This document shows positions 45,692 through 58,121 of a stretch of DNA of 64,000 bases, piece by piece. The stretch is from assembly GCF_009909205.1 (NCBI RefSeq), contig NZ_JAAAPN010000007.1, positions 124,001 through 188,000 on the forward strand, in the 5' to 3' direction. Position numbers and translations under genes: made by a program. This DNA is from Aquabacterium fontiphilum (GTDB lineage: Bacteria > Pseudomonadota > Gammaproteobacteria > Burkholderiales > Burkholderiaceae_C). Under the pieces are notes generated by a model. The model worked only from the letters and a program-made list of their open reading frames with translations. It was not told where the DNA came from and made no database searches. Position 1 is the stretch's first letter. Each line of letters starts with the position of its first letter.

Positions 45692-46603
45692 TCAGCGCCC
45701 CGGAGGCGGCAGCCCACCCCAGCCCTTGCTCGTGAGCCAGGTCAGCCACGCCTTGTGCAATGGGGTCAGCATCAGGCGTTCACGTAGCACCCGGTCGCCG
45801 GCCTGCCCAATCTGACCGGTCAGCGCGTCGGCGCATCGGGCCATCGCGAGCAACGGTCGCAGGGCGCGACGCTCTGCCGGCGGCAAGGCCATGGCTTGCT
45901 GCCAGGCAGCGCGCAGAGCCGTGTGCGTCTGGCTGACCAGTTCTGCCAGCAAGGCGGGCCAGCCCGCAGGCATGGGGTTCTCGGGTCGACTGATCTGGTG
46001 GGCCCGCACCTCATGGCGCTGCAACTGGTCGATCGGGACGTGGATCCACCCGGCGCGGGCGTCCTGGCCCAGTCTTGCAAGCAGCTGGGCCCGATGCAGT
46101 GCCGTGCCCAAAGCCGCAGCGGCCGCATGCGCAGGCGCGCTGTCTGCACCCAGCAGTCGTGCGGCGGCCATGCCAGCCAGCCCGCCGGCCTGCGCGAGGT
46201 GCTGCGCCAGGCTGGCCTCGTCGAGCCAGCGGGTCTGATGGAGCTGCTGGATGGTGGCGTCGATGAGGCCTTGGCGCCACGCTGGCATCGGCCATTCAGC
46301 CGAAGGGCATGCGTTTGCAAAATGCCGTGTCAGCGGGTGCTGGGGTTGCCCGTTGGCGGCGCGTTCCCATTCCTGCTGCCACCAGCGCAGTTTCGTTTCT
46401 GCTACACCTGGATCCGACACCGTCATCGGGACGCGAACCACGGTCAGCCAGCATTGGGCGGCCCCGGCCAGGGCCGCACGGCGGCGGGCGGGGACAATAC
46501 GCAGCGCATAGTAGAGGCTGCTGCCATCCCGCGGCGTGGCGGCCGTGTCGGTGACCGGGGCGGCAGGATGGGCGGGGTGAGTCGGGTTTTCGGATGCTGA
46601 CAT
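45692..46603 (-). CDS. Squalene/phytoene-synthase-fold protein, NDUFAF6-like, first Asp motif missing
   Basis: 303 residues from ATG 46603. The family's start SSLYYALRIVPARRRAAL is clear and ARLGQDARAGWIHVPIDQLQRHEV corresponds to the second motif region. Active synthases have a first DxxxD motif near residue 60; here the stretch reads CWLTVVRVPMTVSDPGVAETKLRWWQQEW without the metal-binding pair, as in NDUFAF6/alphaproteobacterial non-catalytic relatives. It therefore probably is not a terpene synthase. No hpn or crt genes are near. The similarity to mitochondrial complex I assembly factor NDUFAF6 is my recognition of pattern, not a search result. Confidence 0.8.
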   Translation of the reverse strand: MSASENPTHPAHPAAPVTDTAATPRDGSSLYYALRIVPARRRAALAGAAQCWLTVVRVPMTVSDPGVAETKLRWWQQEWERAANGQPQHPLTRHFANACPSAEWPMPAWRQGLIDATIQQLHQTRWLDEASLAQHLAQAGGLAGMAAARLLGADSAPAHAAAAALGTALHRAQLLARLGQDARAGWIHVPIDQLQRHEVRAHQISRPENPMPAGWPALLAELVSQTHTALRAAWQQAMALPPAERRALRPLLAMARCADALTGQIGQAGDRVLRERLMLTPLHKAWLTWLTSKGWGGLPPPGR

Positions 46604-46642
46604 GGCGGGGCTCAAGAGCCGCCATTGTCGCAACACCTTGGA

Positions 46643-46690
46643 TTGACAGGGCGTGAAGGGTTTGCCTACATTACTGACCGCCCGGTCAGT
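46643..46690 (+). promoter_or_regulatory. Promoter and TetR-type operator of the RND efflux operon
   Basis: TTGACA (46643-46648), 18-nt spacer, TACATT (46667-46672), then the perfect inverted repeat ACTGACCGCCCGGTCAGT (46673-46690) across the expected start site. The position, overlapping +1, is that of a repressor operator. The motif ACTGACCG is typical of TetR-family operators at efflux genes. No TetR gene is adjacent or elsewhere in the window. Confidence 0.8.
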
Positions 46691-46714
46691 TACAAACCTG
46701 CGACGTATTTTTTC

Positions 46715-47848
46715 ATGATTGTCAACACCTTCTCCAGGGGCCTGCATTGGGGCGCCCTGTCTCTGGCCGTGCTGATGCTGGCCGCGTGTGGTCAGCGCGC
46801 CGAAGTCACTCAGCCTGTGCGCGCGGTGCGCACGCTGGTCGTGGGTGAGGCCGGCGGCTTGAGTGAGCGCCAGTACGCTGCAGAGGTGCGTGCCCGGGTT
46901 GAATCGCAACTGGGCTTCCGGGTGCCGGGCAAGGTGGTGCGCCGGCTGGTGAGTGTGGGCGATACCGTGAGCGCCGGCCAGTTGCTGGCCGAACTGGACC
47001 CGGCCGACCTTCGCCTGGGTGCCCAGGCGGCCCAGGCCGGGCTGGCCGCCGCGCAGGCTCAGGCCGCCCAGGCCGAGGCCAACCTCATGCGCTTCACCGA
47101 GCTGCGGCAACAGGGCTTCATCAGCGCGGCCCAGCTCGACACCTACGACACGGCCGCAAGAGCGGCCCGCGCGCAGCTGGATCAGGCCCGCGCTCAGGCG
47201 AGCGTGCAGCTCAACCAGGCTGGTTATGCCGCCCTCGTGGCGTCGTCGGCCGGTGTGGTGACCTCGGTCGCGGTGGAGCCGGGGCAGGTGGTGGCCGCGG
47301 GGATGCCGGTGATCACCGTGGCCCACGACGGCCCGCGCGATGTGGTGTTCTCCGTCCCTGAAGACGTGGTGGAGGGCGCACGCGCGCTCAAGGGCAAGAC
47401 CGGTCCGGTCACCGTGCGCCGCTGGGGCACGTCCGACTGGCTGCCCGTCACGGTGCGCGAGGTGGCGGCTTCGGCCGACCCTCTGGCGCGCACGTTCCAG
47501 ATCAAGGCCGATGTGGGCACTGCGCCTTTTGCGCTGGGTCAGACTGCCACGGTGCGCATTCAGGTGCCGGCGCGGGCGGTCAACGGCCTGCACGTGCCCA
47601 TGCATGCGGTGGCAGAGCAGGGCGGTCGGTCAGTGGTCTGGGTACTGGACCCCAAGGCCATGACGGTGCAGCCGGTCCCGGTGGTGCTGGGCGACATCTT
47701 GGGCAATGTGGCGCTGGTTGCGCAGGGCCTCAAGCCGGGGCAGGAAGTGGTCACGGCCGGCGTGCATGTGCTGCAGCCCGGTCAGAAGGTGCGTCGCTAT
47801 CAGGGTGACGTGCCGGCCGCCCAGCGCGCCTCCGCGCCGCGTTCCTGA
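46715..47848 (+). CDS. RND efflux periplasmic adaptor lipoprotein
   Basis: 377 residues from ATG 46715; an upstream open stretch only covers the promoter. Lipobox VLMLAAC puts the acylated cysteine at residue 25. HlyD/AcrA layout: EVRARVESQLGFRVPGKVVRRLVSVGDTVSAGQLLAELDPADL (lipoyl), Ala/Gln-rich hairpin (about 100-165), second lipoyl half, beta-barrel and membrane-proximal domain ending PGQEVVTAGVHVLQPGQKVR. It connects the RND pump to an outer-membrane channel not encoded next to it. Under the TetR-type operator. Confidence 0.93.
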   Translation: MIVNTFSRGLHWGALSLAVLMLAACGQRAEVTQPVRAVRTLVVGEAGGLSERQYAAEVRARVESQLGFRVPGKVVRRLVSVGDTVSAGQLLAELDPADLRLGAQAAQAGLAAAQAQAAQAEANLMRFTELRQQGFISAAQLDTYDTAARAARAQLDQARAQASVQLNQAGYAALVASSAGVVTSVAVEPGQVVAAGMPVITVAHDGPRDVVFSVPEDVVEGARALKGKTGPVTVRRWGTSDWLPVTVREVAASADPLARTFQIKADVGTAPFALGQTATVRIQVPARAVNGLHVPMHAVAEQGGRSVVWVLDPKAMTVQPVPVVLGDILGNVALVAQGLKPGQEVVTAGVHVLQPGQKVRRYQGDVPAAQRASAPRS

Positions 47849-47866
47849 TCCAGCTCGCGCCATACC

Positions 47867-50800
47867 ATGCACACACCCGACAACCACGGGACGCCTGCGG
47901 GCGCCCATGCCGAGCCGGTCAGCCGCTTCAACATCTCGCGCTGGGCGCTGGAGCACCCCGCGCTGACGCGCTACTTGATGGTGGTGCTCATGCTGCTGGG
48001 GGCGGCCGCCTATTTCCAGCTGGGCCAGGACGAAGATCCACCGTTTGCCTTCCGGATCATGGTGGTCAGCGCCTTTCTGCCGGGGGCCACCGCCGAGGAA
48101 ATGGCCGAGCAGGTCACCGACAAGATCGAGCGCACGCTACAGCAGGTGCCATATGCGGACAAGATCCAGTCATATGCCAAGCCGGGTGAGTCGTATACGC
48201 TGCTGATGGTCAAGGATTCATCTCCGCCCAAGGAGATCCCCAACCTCTGGTATCAGGCCCGCAAGAAGATCAGCGACATGCGCCATACCTTGCCGCAGGG
48301 TGTGGTCGGGCCGTTCTTCAACGACGAGTTCGGCGATGTGTACGGCTCGATCTATGCGCTGTCGGCCGACGGGTTCAGCACCGAGGAGCTGCGGCGCTTT
48401 GCCGACAGCACGCGTTCGGAGTTGCTGCGTGTACCCGGCGTGGCCAAGGTTGAGATGTTCGGCGTGCAGCCGGAAAAGCTTTACATCGAGCTGCCAGCGC
48501 AGAAACTGGCTCAGCTGGGCATCACGGCCAGCAGCATCGTGGCCCAACTTAATGCACAGAACGTCATCGAAGGCGGTGGCGTGCACACGAGCGACAAGCT
48601 CAGTGTGCCGGTGCGGGTCGACGGTGCCTTGCAGTCGATCGACGACCTCAAGCGCCTGCCGGTGCGCGCCGTGAACCCGCAGACGGGTGAGGGCCGCACG
48701 CTGCGCCTGGGCGACATCGCCGTGGTGCGGCGCGCTTATCAGGATCCGCCAGCGCCCATGGTCCGACACCAGGGCAAGGCCGTGATCGCGCTGGGCGTGT
48801 CCATGGCCAAAGGCGGCGACATCATTGCGCTGGGCAAGGCGCTGAAGACGGCCACCGAGCGCATTCGCGGCGAGTTGCCCGTTGGCATCGAGCTGGCGCA
48901 GATCCAGAACCAGCCTGAGGCGGTGTCAGCGTCGGTGGGCGAGTTTGTCAAGGTGCTGATCGAGGCAGTGGTGGTCGTGCTGGTGGTCAGCTTCCTCAGC
49001 CTGGGCCTGCACACCAAGCCCTTGCGGCTGGATATCTGGCCCGGTCTCGTGGTGGCCATCTCGATCCCGCTGGTGCTGTCCGTGACCTTTCTGGTCATGT
49101 ACTTCTGGCATGTCGGGTTGCACAAGATCTCGCTGGGCGCGCTCATCATCGCCCTGGGCTTGTTGGTGGACGACGCCATCATCGCCGTGGAGATGATGGT
49201 CCACAAGCTGGAAGAGGGCTACGACAAGTTCCGCGCCGCCATCGCCGCCTACGAGATCACCGCCATGCCCATGCTGACAGGCACGCTGATCACGGCCGCC
49301 GGCTTCCTGCCCATCGGTATGGCCAATTCGGCCGTGGGCGAATACACCTTCGCAATCTTCGCCGTCACGGCGGCGGCGCTGATCATCTCGTGGATCGTCT
49401 CGGTCTACTTTGTGCCGTATCTGGGCAAAGGGCTGCTGAAGACGAAGTCCAAGGTGAGCGTGGAGGGGCAGATCGATCTCTACGACACGCCGTTCTACAA
49501 CCGCTTTCGCAGTCTCGTGAACTGGTGCGTGGCCCACCGCTGGATCACCATCGGTCTGACGGTGCTGGCGCTGGTGCTGGGCGTGCTGGGCATGGGCAAG
49601 GTACAGCAGCAGTTCTTCCCGGATTCGAGCCGGCCTGAGCTCATCGTCGACCTGTGGATGCCCGAAGGCAGCAGCATCCATGCAACCGAGGCCGTCGCGC
49701 GTCGGTTCGAGGCCCGCATGCTCAACGAAGAAGGCGTGCGCAGCGTCAGCGCATGGATCGGCTCGGGTCTGCCGCGCTTCTACCTGCCCATGGACCAGAT
49801 CTTCCCGCAGAGCAACATCGCGCAGGTCGTCATCCTGCCTGACAGCCTGCGCGAGCGTGAAGCCCTGCGCGCGCGCCTGCCCGAGGTGCTGGCCGCCGAG
49901 TTTCCCGAGGCGCGCGGCCGCGTGCGTCTGCTGCCCAACGGGCCACCCGTGCCGTATCCGGTGCAGTTCCGCATCGTGGGGCCTGATACGGCTGTGCTGC
50001 GCGCCCAGGCTGACAAGGCCAAGGAGATCCTGCGCCAGCATCCTGACCTCTACGGCGTCAACGACAACTGGAACCAGTCCATCAAGGCCGTGCGCCTGGT
50101 GGTTGACCAGGACAAGGCGCGCGCACTGGGTGTGAGCACCCAGTCGATCGCACAGTCTAGCCGGGTGCGCAACTCCGGCAATGTGGTGGCCCAGTACCGC
50201 GAGGACGACCGTCTGATCGACATCGTGCTGACCTCGCCCTTGTCCGAGCGCGAGACGCTGGAGGACCTGGCCAGCGCCTACGTGCCCACGGCCAGCGGCA
50301 AAATGATCCCGGTCAGCCAGGTGGCCCGGCCGCAACTGGTCTGGGAGCCCGGTGTGTTGTGGCGCGAGGGGCGTGAGTTTGCCGTGACGGTGCAGGCCGA
50401 CGTGCGTGATGGCGTGCAGGGCCCGACGGTGAGCAAGGCGCTGTGGCCGCAGATGCAGGCGCTGCAGGCGCAGATGCCGCAGGGCTACCGGATCCAACTC
50501 GGCGGCACTGCAGAGGAAAGCGCCAAGGGCCAGGGCTCCATCTTTGCCAACGTGCCGGTGATGCTGTTCATCATCTTCACGCTGCTGATGCTGCAGCTGC
50601 AGAGCTTCTCGCGGGCCCTGCTGGTCTTCCTGACCGGGCCGCTGGGCATCGTCGGGGTCGCGGGCGCCTTGCTGCTGCTGGACCGGCCATTTGGCTTTGT
50701 GGCAATGCTGGGCGTGATTGCGCTGACTGGCATGATCATTCGCAACTCCGTCATCCTGATCGACCAGATCGAGAAGGATCGGGCGCGCGGGGTGCCCGAC

Positions 50801-51016
50801 TGGCAGGCCATCGTCGGTGCGGCGGTGCGTCGTTTCCGTCCGATCGTGCTGACCGCGGCCGCGGCCGTGTTGGCCATGATCCCGCTGAGCCGCAGCGTGT
50901 TCTGGGGCCCGATGGCCGTGGCCATCATGGGCGGCCTGATCGCAGCCACCGTGCTGACCTTGCTGGCCTTGCCGGCGATGTACGCCGCCTGGTTCCGCGT
51001 GCGTCGGCCGGATTGA
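47867..51016 (+). CDS. RND efflux permease (HAE1 type)
   Basis: 1049 residues, inner-membrane drug/proton antiporter. Twelve helices in the RND arrangement with the TM4 acidic pair in GLLVDDAIIAVEMMVHK and the twin porter domains. The TM6 region TLITAAGFLPIGMANSAVGEYTFAIF and the C-terminal GMIIRNSVILIDQIEKDRARG are typical of hydrophobic/amphiphilic efflux (HAE). Starts 18 nt after the adaptor. No outer-membrane factor follows, so it probably recruits a TolC/OprM protein from elsewhere. Substrate range is unknown. Confidence 0.95.
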   Translation: MHTPDNHGTPAGAHAEPVSRFNISRWALEHPALTRYLMVVLMLLGAAAYFQLGQDEDPPFAFRIMVVSAFLPGATAEEMAEQVTDKIERTLQQVPYADKIQSYAKPGESYTLLMVKDSSPPKEIPNLWYQARKKISDMRHTLPQGVVGPFFNDEFGDVYGSIYALSADGFSTEELRRFADSTRSELLRVPGVAKVEMFGVQPEKLYIELPAQKLAQLGITASSIVAQLNAQNVIEGGGVHTSDKLSVPVRVDGALQSIDDLKRLPVRAVNPQTGEGRTLRLGDIAVVRRAYQDPPAPMVRHQGKAVIALGVSMAKGGDIIALGKALKTATERIRGELPVGIELAQIQNQPEAVSASVGEFVKVLIEAVVVVLVVSFLSLGLHTKPLRLDIWPGLVVAISIPLVLSVTFLVMYFWHVGLHKISLGALIIALGLLVDDAIIAVEMMVHKLEEGYDKFRAAIAAYEITAMPMLTGTLITAAGFLPIGMANSAVGEYTFAIFAVTAAALIISWIVSVYFVPYLGKGLLKTKSKVSVEGQIDLYDTPFYNRFRSLVNWCVAHRWITIGLTVLALVLGVLGMGKVQQQFFPDSSRPELIVDLWMPEGSSIHATEAVARRFEARMLNEEGVRSVSAWIGSGLPRFYLPMDQIFPQSNIAQVVILPDSLREREALRARLPEVLAAEFPEARGRVRLLPNGPPVPYPVQFRIVGPDTAVLRAQADKAKEILRQHPDLYGVNDNWNQSIKAVRLVVDQDKARALGVSTQSIAQSSRVRNSGNVVAQYREDDRLIDIVLTSPLSERETLEDLASAYVPTASGKMIPVSQVARPQLVWEPGVLWREGREFAVTVQADVRDGVQGPTVSKALWPQMQALQAQMPQGYRIQLGGTAEESAKGQGSIFANVPVMLFIIFTLLMLQLQSFSRALLVFLTGPLGIVGVAGALLLLDRPFGFVAMLGVIALTGMIIRNSVILIDQIEKDRARGVPDWQAIVGAAVRRFRPIVLTAAAAVLAMIPLSRSVFWGPMAVAIMGGLIAATVLTLLALPAMYAAWFRVRRPD

Positions 51017-51119
51017 CGAGGGGCGACAGCGCACGGCGGAAGCTGGTGCGCTTGCGCTTACAATCGCCGGTTCCGACCGAATTGCATGTCTGGGCCAGGC
51101 CCCGGCATTCCTGGTCAGT

Positions 51120-51206
51120 GCGCGGGTGGCGAAATTGGTAGACGCACCAGGTTTAGGTCCTGACGCCAGCAATGGTGTGGGGGTTCGAGTCCCCCCCCGC
51201 GCACCA
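51120..51206 (+). tRNA. tRNA-Leu (anticodon TAG)
   Basis: 87-nt class II tRNA with a long variable arm. Acceptor GCGCGGG/CCCGCGC, encoded ACCA. Anticodon loop TTTAGGT gives TAG, reading CUA/CUN. A GGTTCGAGT T-loop is present. It is 37 nt before tig; upstream at 51059-51064 TACAAT may be a -10, with no clear -35. It decodes the CTA codons used in the leucine leader peptide. Confidence 0.95.
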
Positions 51207-51243
51207 GACTGTTTCCGTTCAATCCAATCTGAGAGTTCACATC

Positions 51244-52560
51244 ATGGCGATCAACGTGGAGACCCTCGACAAGCTGGAGCGCCGCATCACGCTGTCGCTG
51301 GCCGTCGACGTCCTCAAGAACGAAGTCGACGCCCGGCTCAAGAAGCTGGCCCGCACCACCAAGGCCGACGGCTTCCGCCCCGGCAAGGTGCCGATGAACA
51401 TCGTGGCTCAGCGCTACGGCATGTCGGTTCAGTACGAAGTGGTCAATGACCAACTGGGCGAGGCTTTTGCCAAGGCGGCTCAGGAAGCCCAGTTGCGCGT
51501 GGCCGGTCAGCCCCGCATCGCCGAAAAGGACGGTGGCCCCGTGGACGGCCAGCTCCAGTTCGATGCCACTTTCGAGGTCTATCCCGAAGTCACCATCGGT
51601 GACCTGTCGACCATCGAGGTAGAGCGCGTGTCGGCTGATGTCAACGACGCCGCCATCGACCGCACCATCGAGATCCTGCGCAAGCAGCGCCGCACCTTCA
51701 ATCAACGTGGCGCCGAGGAAGGTGCCCAGGACGGCGACCGCGTCACCATCGACTTCGAAGGCAAGATCGATGGCGTGCCGTTCGAGGGCGGCAAGGCCGA
51801 GGGCTTCCAGTTCCTGGTTGGCGAAGGCCAGATGCTCGAGGCGTTCGAGAAGGCCGTGCGCGGCATGAAGACCGGCGAATCCAAGACCTTCCCGCTGAAG
51901 TTCCCCGACGACTACCACGGCAAGGACGTGGCCGGCAAGGAAGCTGACTTCCTGGTGACCGTCAAGAAGGTGGAGGCGCAGCAGCTGCCCGAAGTGACCG
52001 AAGACTTCATCAAGGGTCTGGGTCTGGCCGACGGTTCGATCGACAGCCTGCGTGCCGACATCAAGAAGAACCTTGAGCGCGAGGTCAAGTTCCGCGTGGC
52101 CGCCCGCAACAAGGCCGCCGTGATGGAAGGCCTGCTCAAGGTCGTCGAGTTCGATCTGCCCCAGTCGCTGGTGGCCGCCGAAGCCGACCGCCTGGTCGAG
52201 CAGGCCCGTGCCGACCTGAAGGCCCGCGGCATGGCCGACGCCGACAAGGCGCCGATCCCCGCTGACATGTTCAAGCCCCAGGCCGAGCGCCGCGTGCGCC
52301 TGGGCCTGACGGTGGCCGAGCTGGTCAAGGCCAACAACCTGGTGGCCAAGCCCGAGCAACTGCAGGCCCACATCCAGGAGCTGGCCCAGAGCTACGAGCA
52401 GCCCGCTCAAGTGGTTGCCTGGTACATGAGCGACCGTCAGCGCATGGCCGAGGTCGAAGCCGTCGTGATCGAAGGCAATGTGGCCGAGTTCGTGCTGTCG
52501 AAGGCCAAGGTGACCGACAAGTCGCTGAGCTTCGAAGAGCTGATGGGCCAGGCTGGCTGA
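51244..52560 (+). CDS. tig: Trigger factor
   Basis: Ribosome-bound chaperone and peptidyl-prolyl isomerase. 438 residues from ATG 51244. The ribosome-binding N-domain (about 1-145, with the FRPGKVP signature loop), FKBP-type PPIase domain (about 155-245, GDRVTIDFEGKIDGVPFEGGKA) and C-terminal helical arms (about 260-430) are complete. Lies just after tRNA-Leu and before clpP with a terminator between; the order tig-clpP-clpX-lon is a classical quality-control cluster. Confidence 0.97.
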   Translation: MAINVETLDKLERRITLSLAVDVLKNEVDARLKKLARTTKADGFRPGKVPMNIVAQRYGMSVQYEVVNDQLGEAFAKAAQEAQLRVAGQPRIAEKDGGPVDGQLQFDATFEVYPEVTIGDLSTIEVERVSADVNDAAIDRTIEILRKQRRTFNQRGAEEGAQDGDRVTIDFEGKIDGVPFEGGKAEGFQFLVGEGQMLEAFEKAVRGMKTGESKTFPLKFPDDYHGKDVAGKEADFLVTVKKVEAQQLPEVTEDFIKGLGLADGSIDSLRADIKKNLEREVKFRVAARNKAAVMEGLLKVVEFDLPQSLVAAEADRLVEQARADLKARGMADADKAPIPADMFKPQAERRVRLGLTVAELVKANNLVAKPEQLQAHIQELAQSYEQPAQVVAWYMSDRQRMAEVEAVVIEGNVAEFVLSKAKVTDKSLSFEELMGQAG

Positions 52561-52608
52561 TCATCACCCGCCATCGTCGGGCGCCCGGGGCGCCCAGCGA
52601 TGCCCTGG

Positions 52609-52650
52609 GGCACCTGCATTCCCGAGCGGAGGCAGGTGCCTTTTGTTTTG
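52609..52650 (+). terminator. Intrinsic terminator after tig
   Basis: GGCACCTGC / GCAGGTGCC stem with a 14-nt loop followed by TTTTGTTTT. The remaining clpP leader to 52799 holds only a GGCGCC-rich hairpin near 52762-52780 and a CATAAT at 52740-52745 without a matching -35; no clear sigma-32 promoter was seen. Confidence 0.85.
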
Positions 52651-52799
52651 TGACAACGTTTCGGTGCCGCCACGCAACGGTTTGACGACAGCCCGGTTGG
52701 GGCGTCTTTTCCCGGCCTCGGGCCGCCCGGCGGGCAGGTCATAATCATTTCACCCGTCTTCCGGCGCCCGCGAGGGCGCCAGCCTCCTGAAGGAACCCC

Positions 52800-53408
52800 A
52801 TGAGCGCAATGGACATCCAGAATCTGGGCATGGTGCCCGTCGTCATCGAACAATCGGGCCGAGGCGAGCGTGCCTACGACATCTACAGCCGCCTGCTGCG
52901 CGAGCGCGTGATCTTTCTGGTGGGCCCCGTGAACGACCAGACGGCCAACCTGGTGGTCGCGCAGCTGCTCTTCCTCGAAAGCGAGAATCCGGACAAGGAC
53001 ATCTCGCTCTACATCAATTCCCCGGGCGGCAGCGTCAGCGCCGGCATGTCGATCTTCGACACCATGCAGTTCATCAAGCCCGACGTGTCCACGCTGTGCA
53101 TGGGCATGGCCGCCTCGATGGGCGCCTTCCTGCTGGCGGCCGGTACCAAGGGCAAGCGTTTTGCCCTGCCCAACAGCAAGGTCATGATTCACCAGCCGCT
53201 GGGCGGCGCTCAGGGGCAGGCTACCGACATCGAGATCCACGCCCGCGAGATCCTCAAGACCCGCGAGCAGCTCAATCAGATCCTGGCCGACCGCACCGGC
53301 CAGCCGCTGGAGAAGATCCAGGCGGACACCGAGCGCGACTACTACATGTCGGCCGCCGAAGCCGTGGGCTACGGTCTGGTCGACAAAGTGCTCGAAAAGC
53401 GGCCCTGA
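52800..53408 (+). CDS. clpP: ATP-dependent Clp protease proteolytic subunit
   Basis: Fourteen-subunit serine protease working with ClpX. 202 residues. Catalytic Ser106 in [11 protein letters not shown] and His131 in MIHQPLGG, with the Asp further on; the N-terminal propeptide and axial residues are present. AGGAAC precedes the ATG. 135 nt separate it from clpX. Confidence 0.98.
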   Translation: MSAMDIQNLGMVPVVIEQSGRGERAYDIYSRLLRERVIFLVGPVNDQTANLVVAQLLFLESENPDKDISLYINSPGGSVSAGMSIFDTMQFIKPDVSTLCMGMAASMGAFLLAAGTKGKRFALPNSKVMIHQPLGGAQGQATDIEIHAREILKTREQLNQILADRTGQPLEKIQADTERDYYMSAAEAVGYGLVDKVLEKRP

Positions 53409-53543
53409 CGCGCGGCGGCACCCCGGTGGGCACTGTCGTGATGCGGGAAATGCCGCACCAAGGCGGGGCTCTTCGACCGGATGGCCGCCGACGCATTTGA
53501 CTTATCATCGTTTCCACACGCCGCTTCCTTGACAGGCCGCACC

Positions 53544-54821
<1,278 letters not shown>

Positions 54822-54935
54822 CGCCAGTCAGTTGCGCTAGGGTGAGTCCGGCGCGCATCGACGCGTCGGATGTGTGGCCACCCTTGTGATTCGTGGACAA
54901 GGCCCCAAGTAGGCATCAGAGAAAGCGAGCCCATC

Positions 54936-57368
<2,433 letters not shown>

Positions 57369-57378
57369 GAAACTGGTG

Positions 57379-57395
57379 TATAGTTCAAGTCTTCG
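57379..57395 (+). promoter_or_regulatory. tRNA-Gly promoter -10/discriminator element
   Basis: TATAGTTCAAGTCTTCG, identical to that before tRNA-Pro (7903-7919). Here it lies about 80 nt before the tRNA; the intervening leader has a perfect 8-bp hairpin (GATCACTG/CAGTGATC, 57398-57421). The leader must be trimmed to give the mature tRNA. Confidence 0.6.
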
Positions 57396-57474
57396 CTGAT
57401 CACTGACACCAAGCAGTGATCCACGCAGCAAAGCAGGCAGTCATGCCAGAGCATCTGCGGCAGGCGAAGACAAT

Positions 57475-57550
57475 GCGGGAATAGCTCAGTTGGTAGAGCG
57501 CAACCTTGCCAAGGTTGAGGTCGCGAGTTCGAGCCTCGTTTCCCGCTCCA
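57475..57550 (+). tRNA. tRNA-Gly (anticodon GCC)
   Basis: 76-nt cloverleaf; acceptor GCGGGAA/TTCCCGC, encoded TCCA end, anticodon stem CAACC/GGTTG and loop TTGCCAA giving GCC (reads GGC/GGU). T-arm GTTCGAGCC. Confidence 0.97.
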
Positions 57551-57558
57551 GATTTGCT

Positions 57559-57596
57559 CAAAGCCCCTGCCTGACCGGCCGGGGCTTTGTCGTTTC
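57559..57596 (+). terminator. Intrinsic terminator after tRNA-Gly
   Basis: CAAAGCCCC / GGGGCTTTG stem with a 13-nt loop; TTTGTCGTTT follows. The converging DUF4426 gene ends at 57602, so this hairpin may serve both directions. Confidence 0.75.
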
Positions 57597-57601
57597 TGGC
57601 C

Positions 57602-58075
57602 TCAGTCCGACTTTGCGGCCGGGGCCATTTTTTCTCGAAAGCGTACTGTCAGGGGCTTGCCGGCGTCCGTCGGGGTTGCTGTCACGCTGATGTCGACGAC
57701 CTCGTTTGGCACCACCGTGTACAGACCGAGGTAAGAGACATGGTCGTTTTCACGGTTGGCCTGCATTGCCACTTCCTGAGCTCTGCCTGTGAGCGAGACG
57801 ACCTGGGCAACGACCTTCGCTTCGACGGTGCGTGTGGTCTCAGCAGAGACTCGGTGCTGCACCACCACGTTGAGCAGTGCCTTGTCAGGCGCGCGTGTGA
57901 TGCCGGCAGCGCGCGCCTGCGCTTCCGGTATCTGCGTGGACGCCACTGTGGAGACGCGAAGGGTGTAGGCCCCCTGGGTCTCGACATGTGCCTGGGCCTG
58001 TGCTTGCGACACATAGGCGCCAAGCGCAATCGCCAACCACAGTGGCCGCTTCAAGCAAGAGAAGGTTTGGTGCAT
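57602..58075 (-). CDS. DUF4426 periplasmic protein
   Basis: 157 residues from ATG 58075. A signal peptide (about 1-28, cleavage near SQAQA) precedes the DUF4426 core, seen as STQIPEAQARAAGITRAPDKALLNVVVQ and the ending PLTVRFREKMAP. Related proteins in Pseudomonas are periplasmic and of unknown function. Close behind the GH15 gene (46 nt), so probably the tail of the oxidase/GH15 transcript or an independent gene. Confidence 0.78.
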   Translation of the reverse strand: MHQTFSCLKRPLWLAIALGAYVSQAQAQAHVETQGAYTLRVSTVASTQIPEAQARAAGITRAPDKALLNVVVQHRVSAETTRTVEAKVVAQVVSLTGRAQEVAMQANRENDHVSYLGLYTVVPNEVVDISVTATPTDAGKPLTVRFREKMAPAAKSD

Positions 58076-58121
58076 GGCGATCCTCCTGGTTAAGCTCCAC
58101 AAGGGGCAATCGCCGTGCCGG

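Noticed and set aside
51013-51064. Promoter TTGACG...TACAAT for tRNA-Leu
   Set aside because: The two hexamers are about 40 nt apart, far too long for sigma-70, so only the -10-like element is mentioned.
52681-52745. Heat-shock (sigma-32) promoter for clpP
   Set aside because: GTTTGAC near 52680 has no CCCATNT-type -10 at the right distance; the CATAAT box lacks a matching -35.
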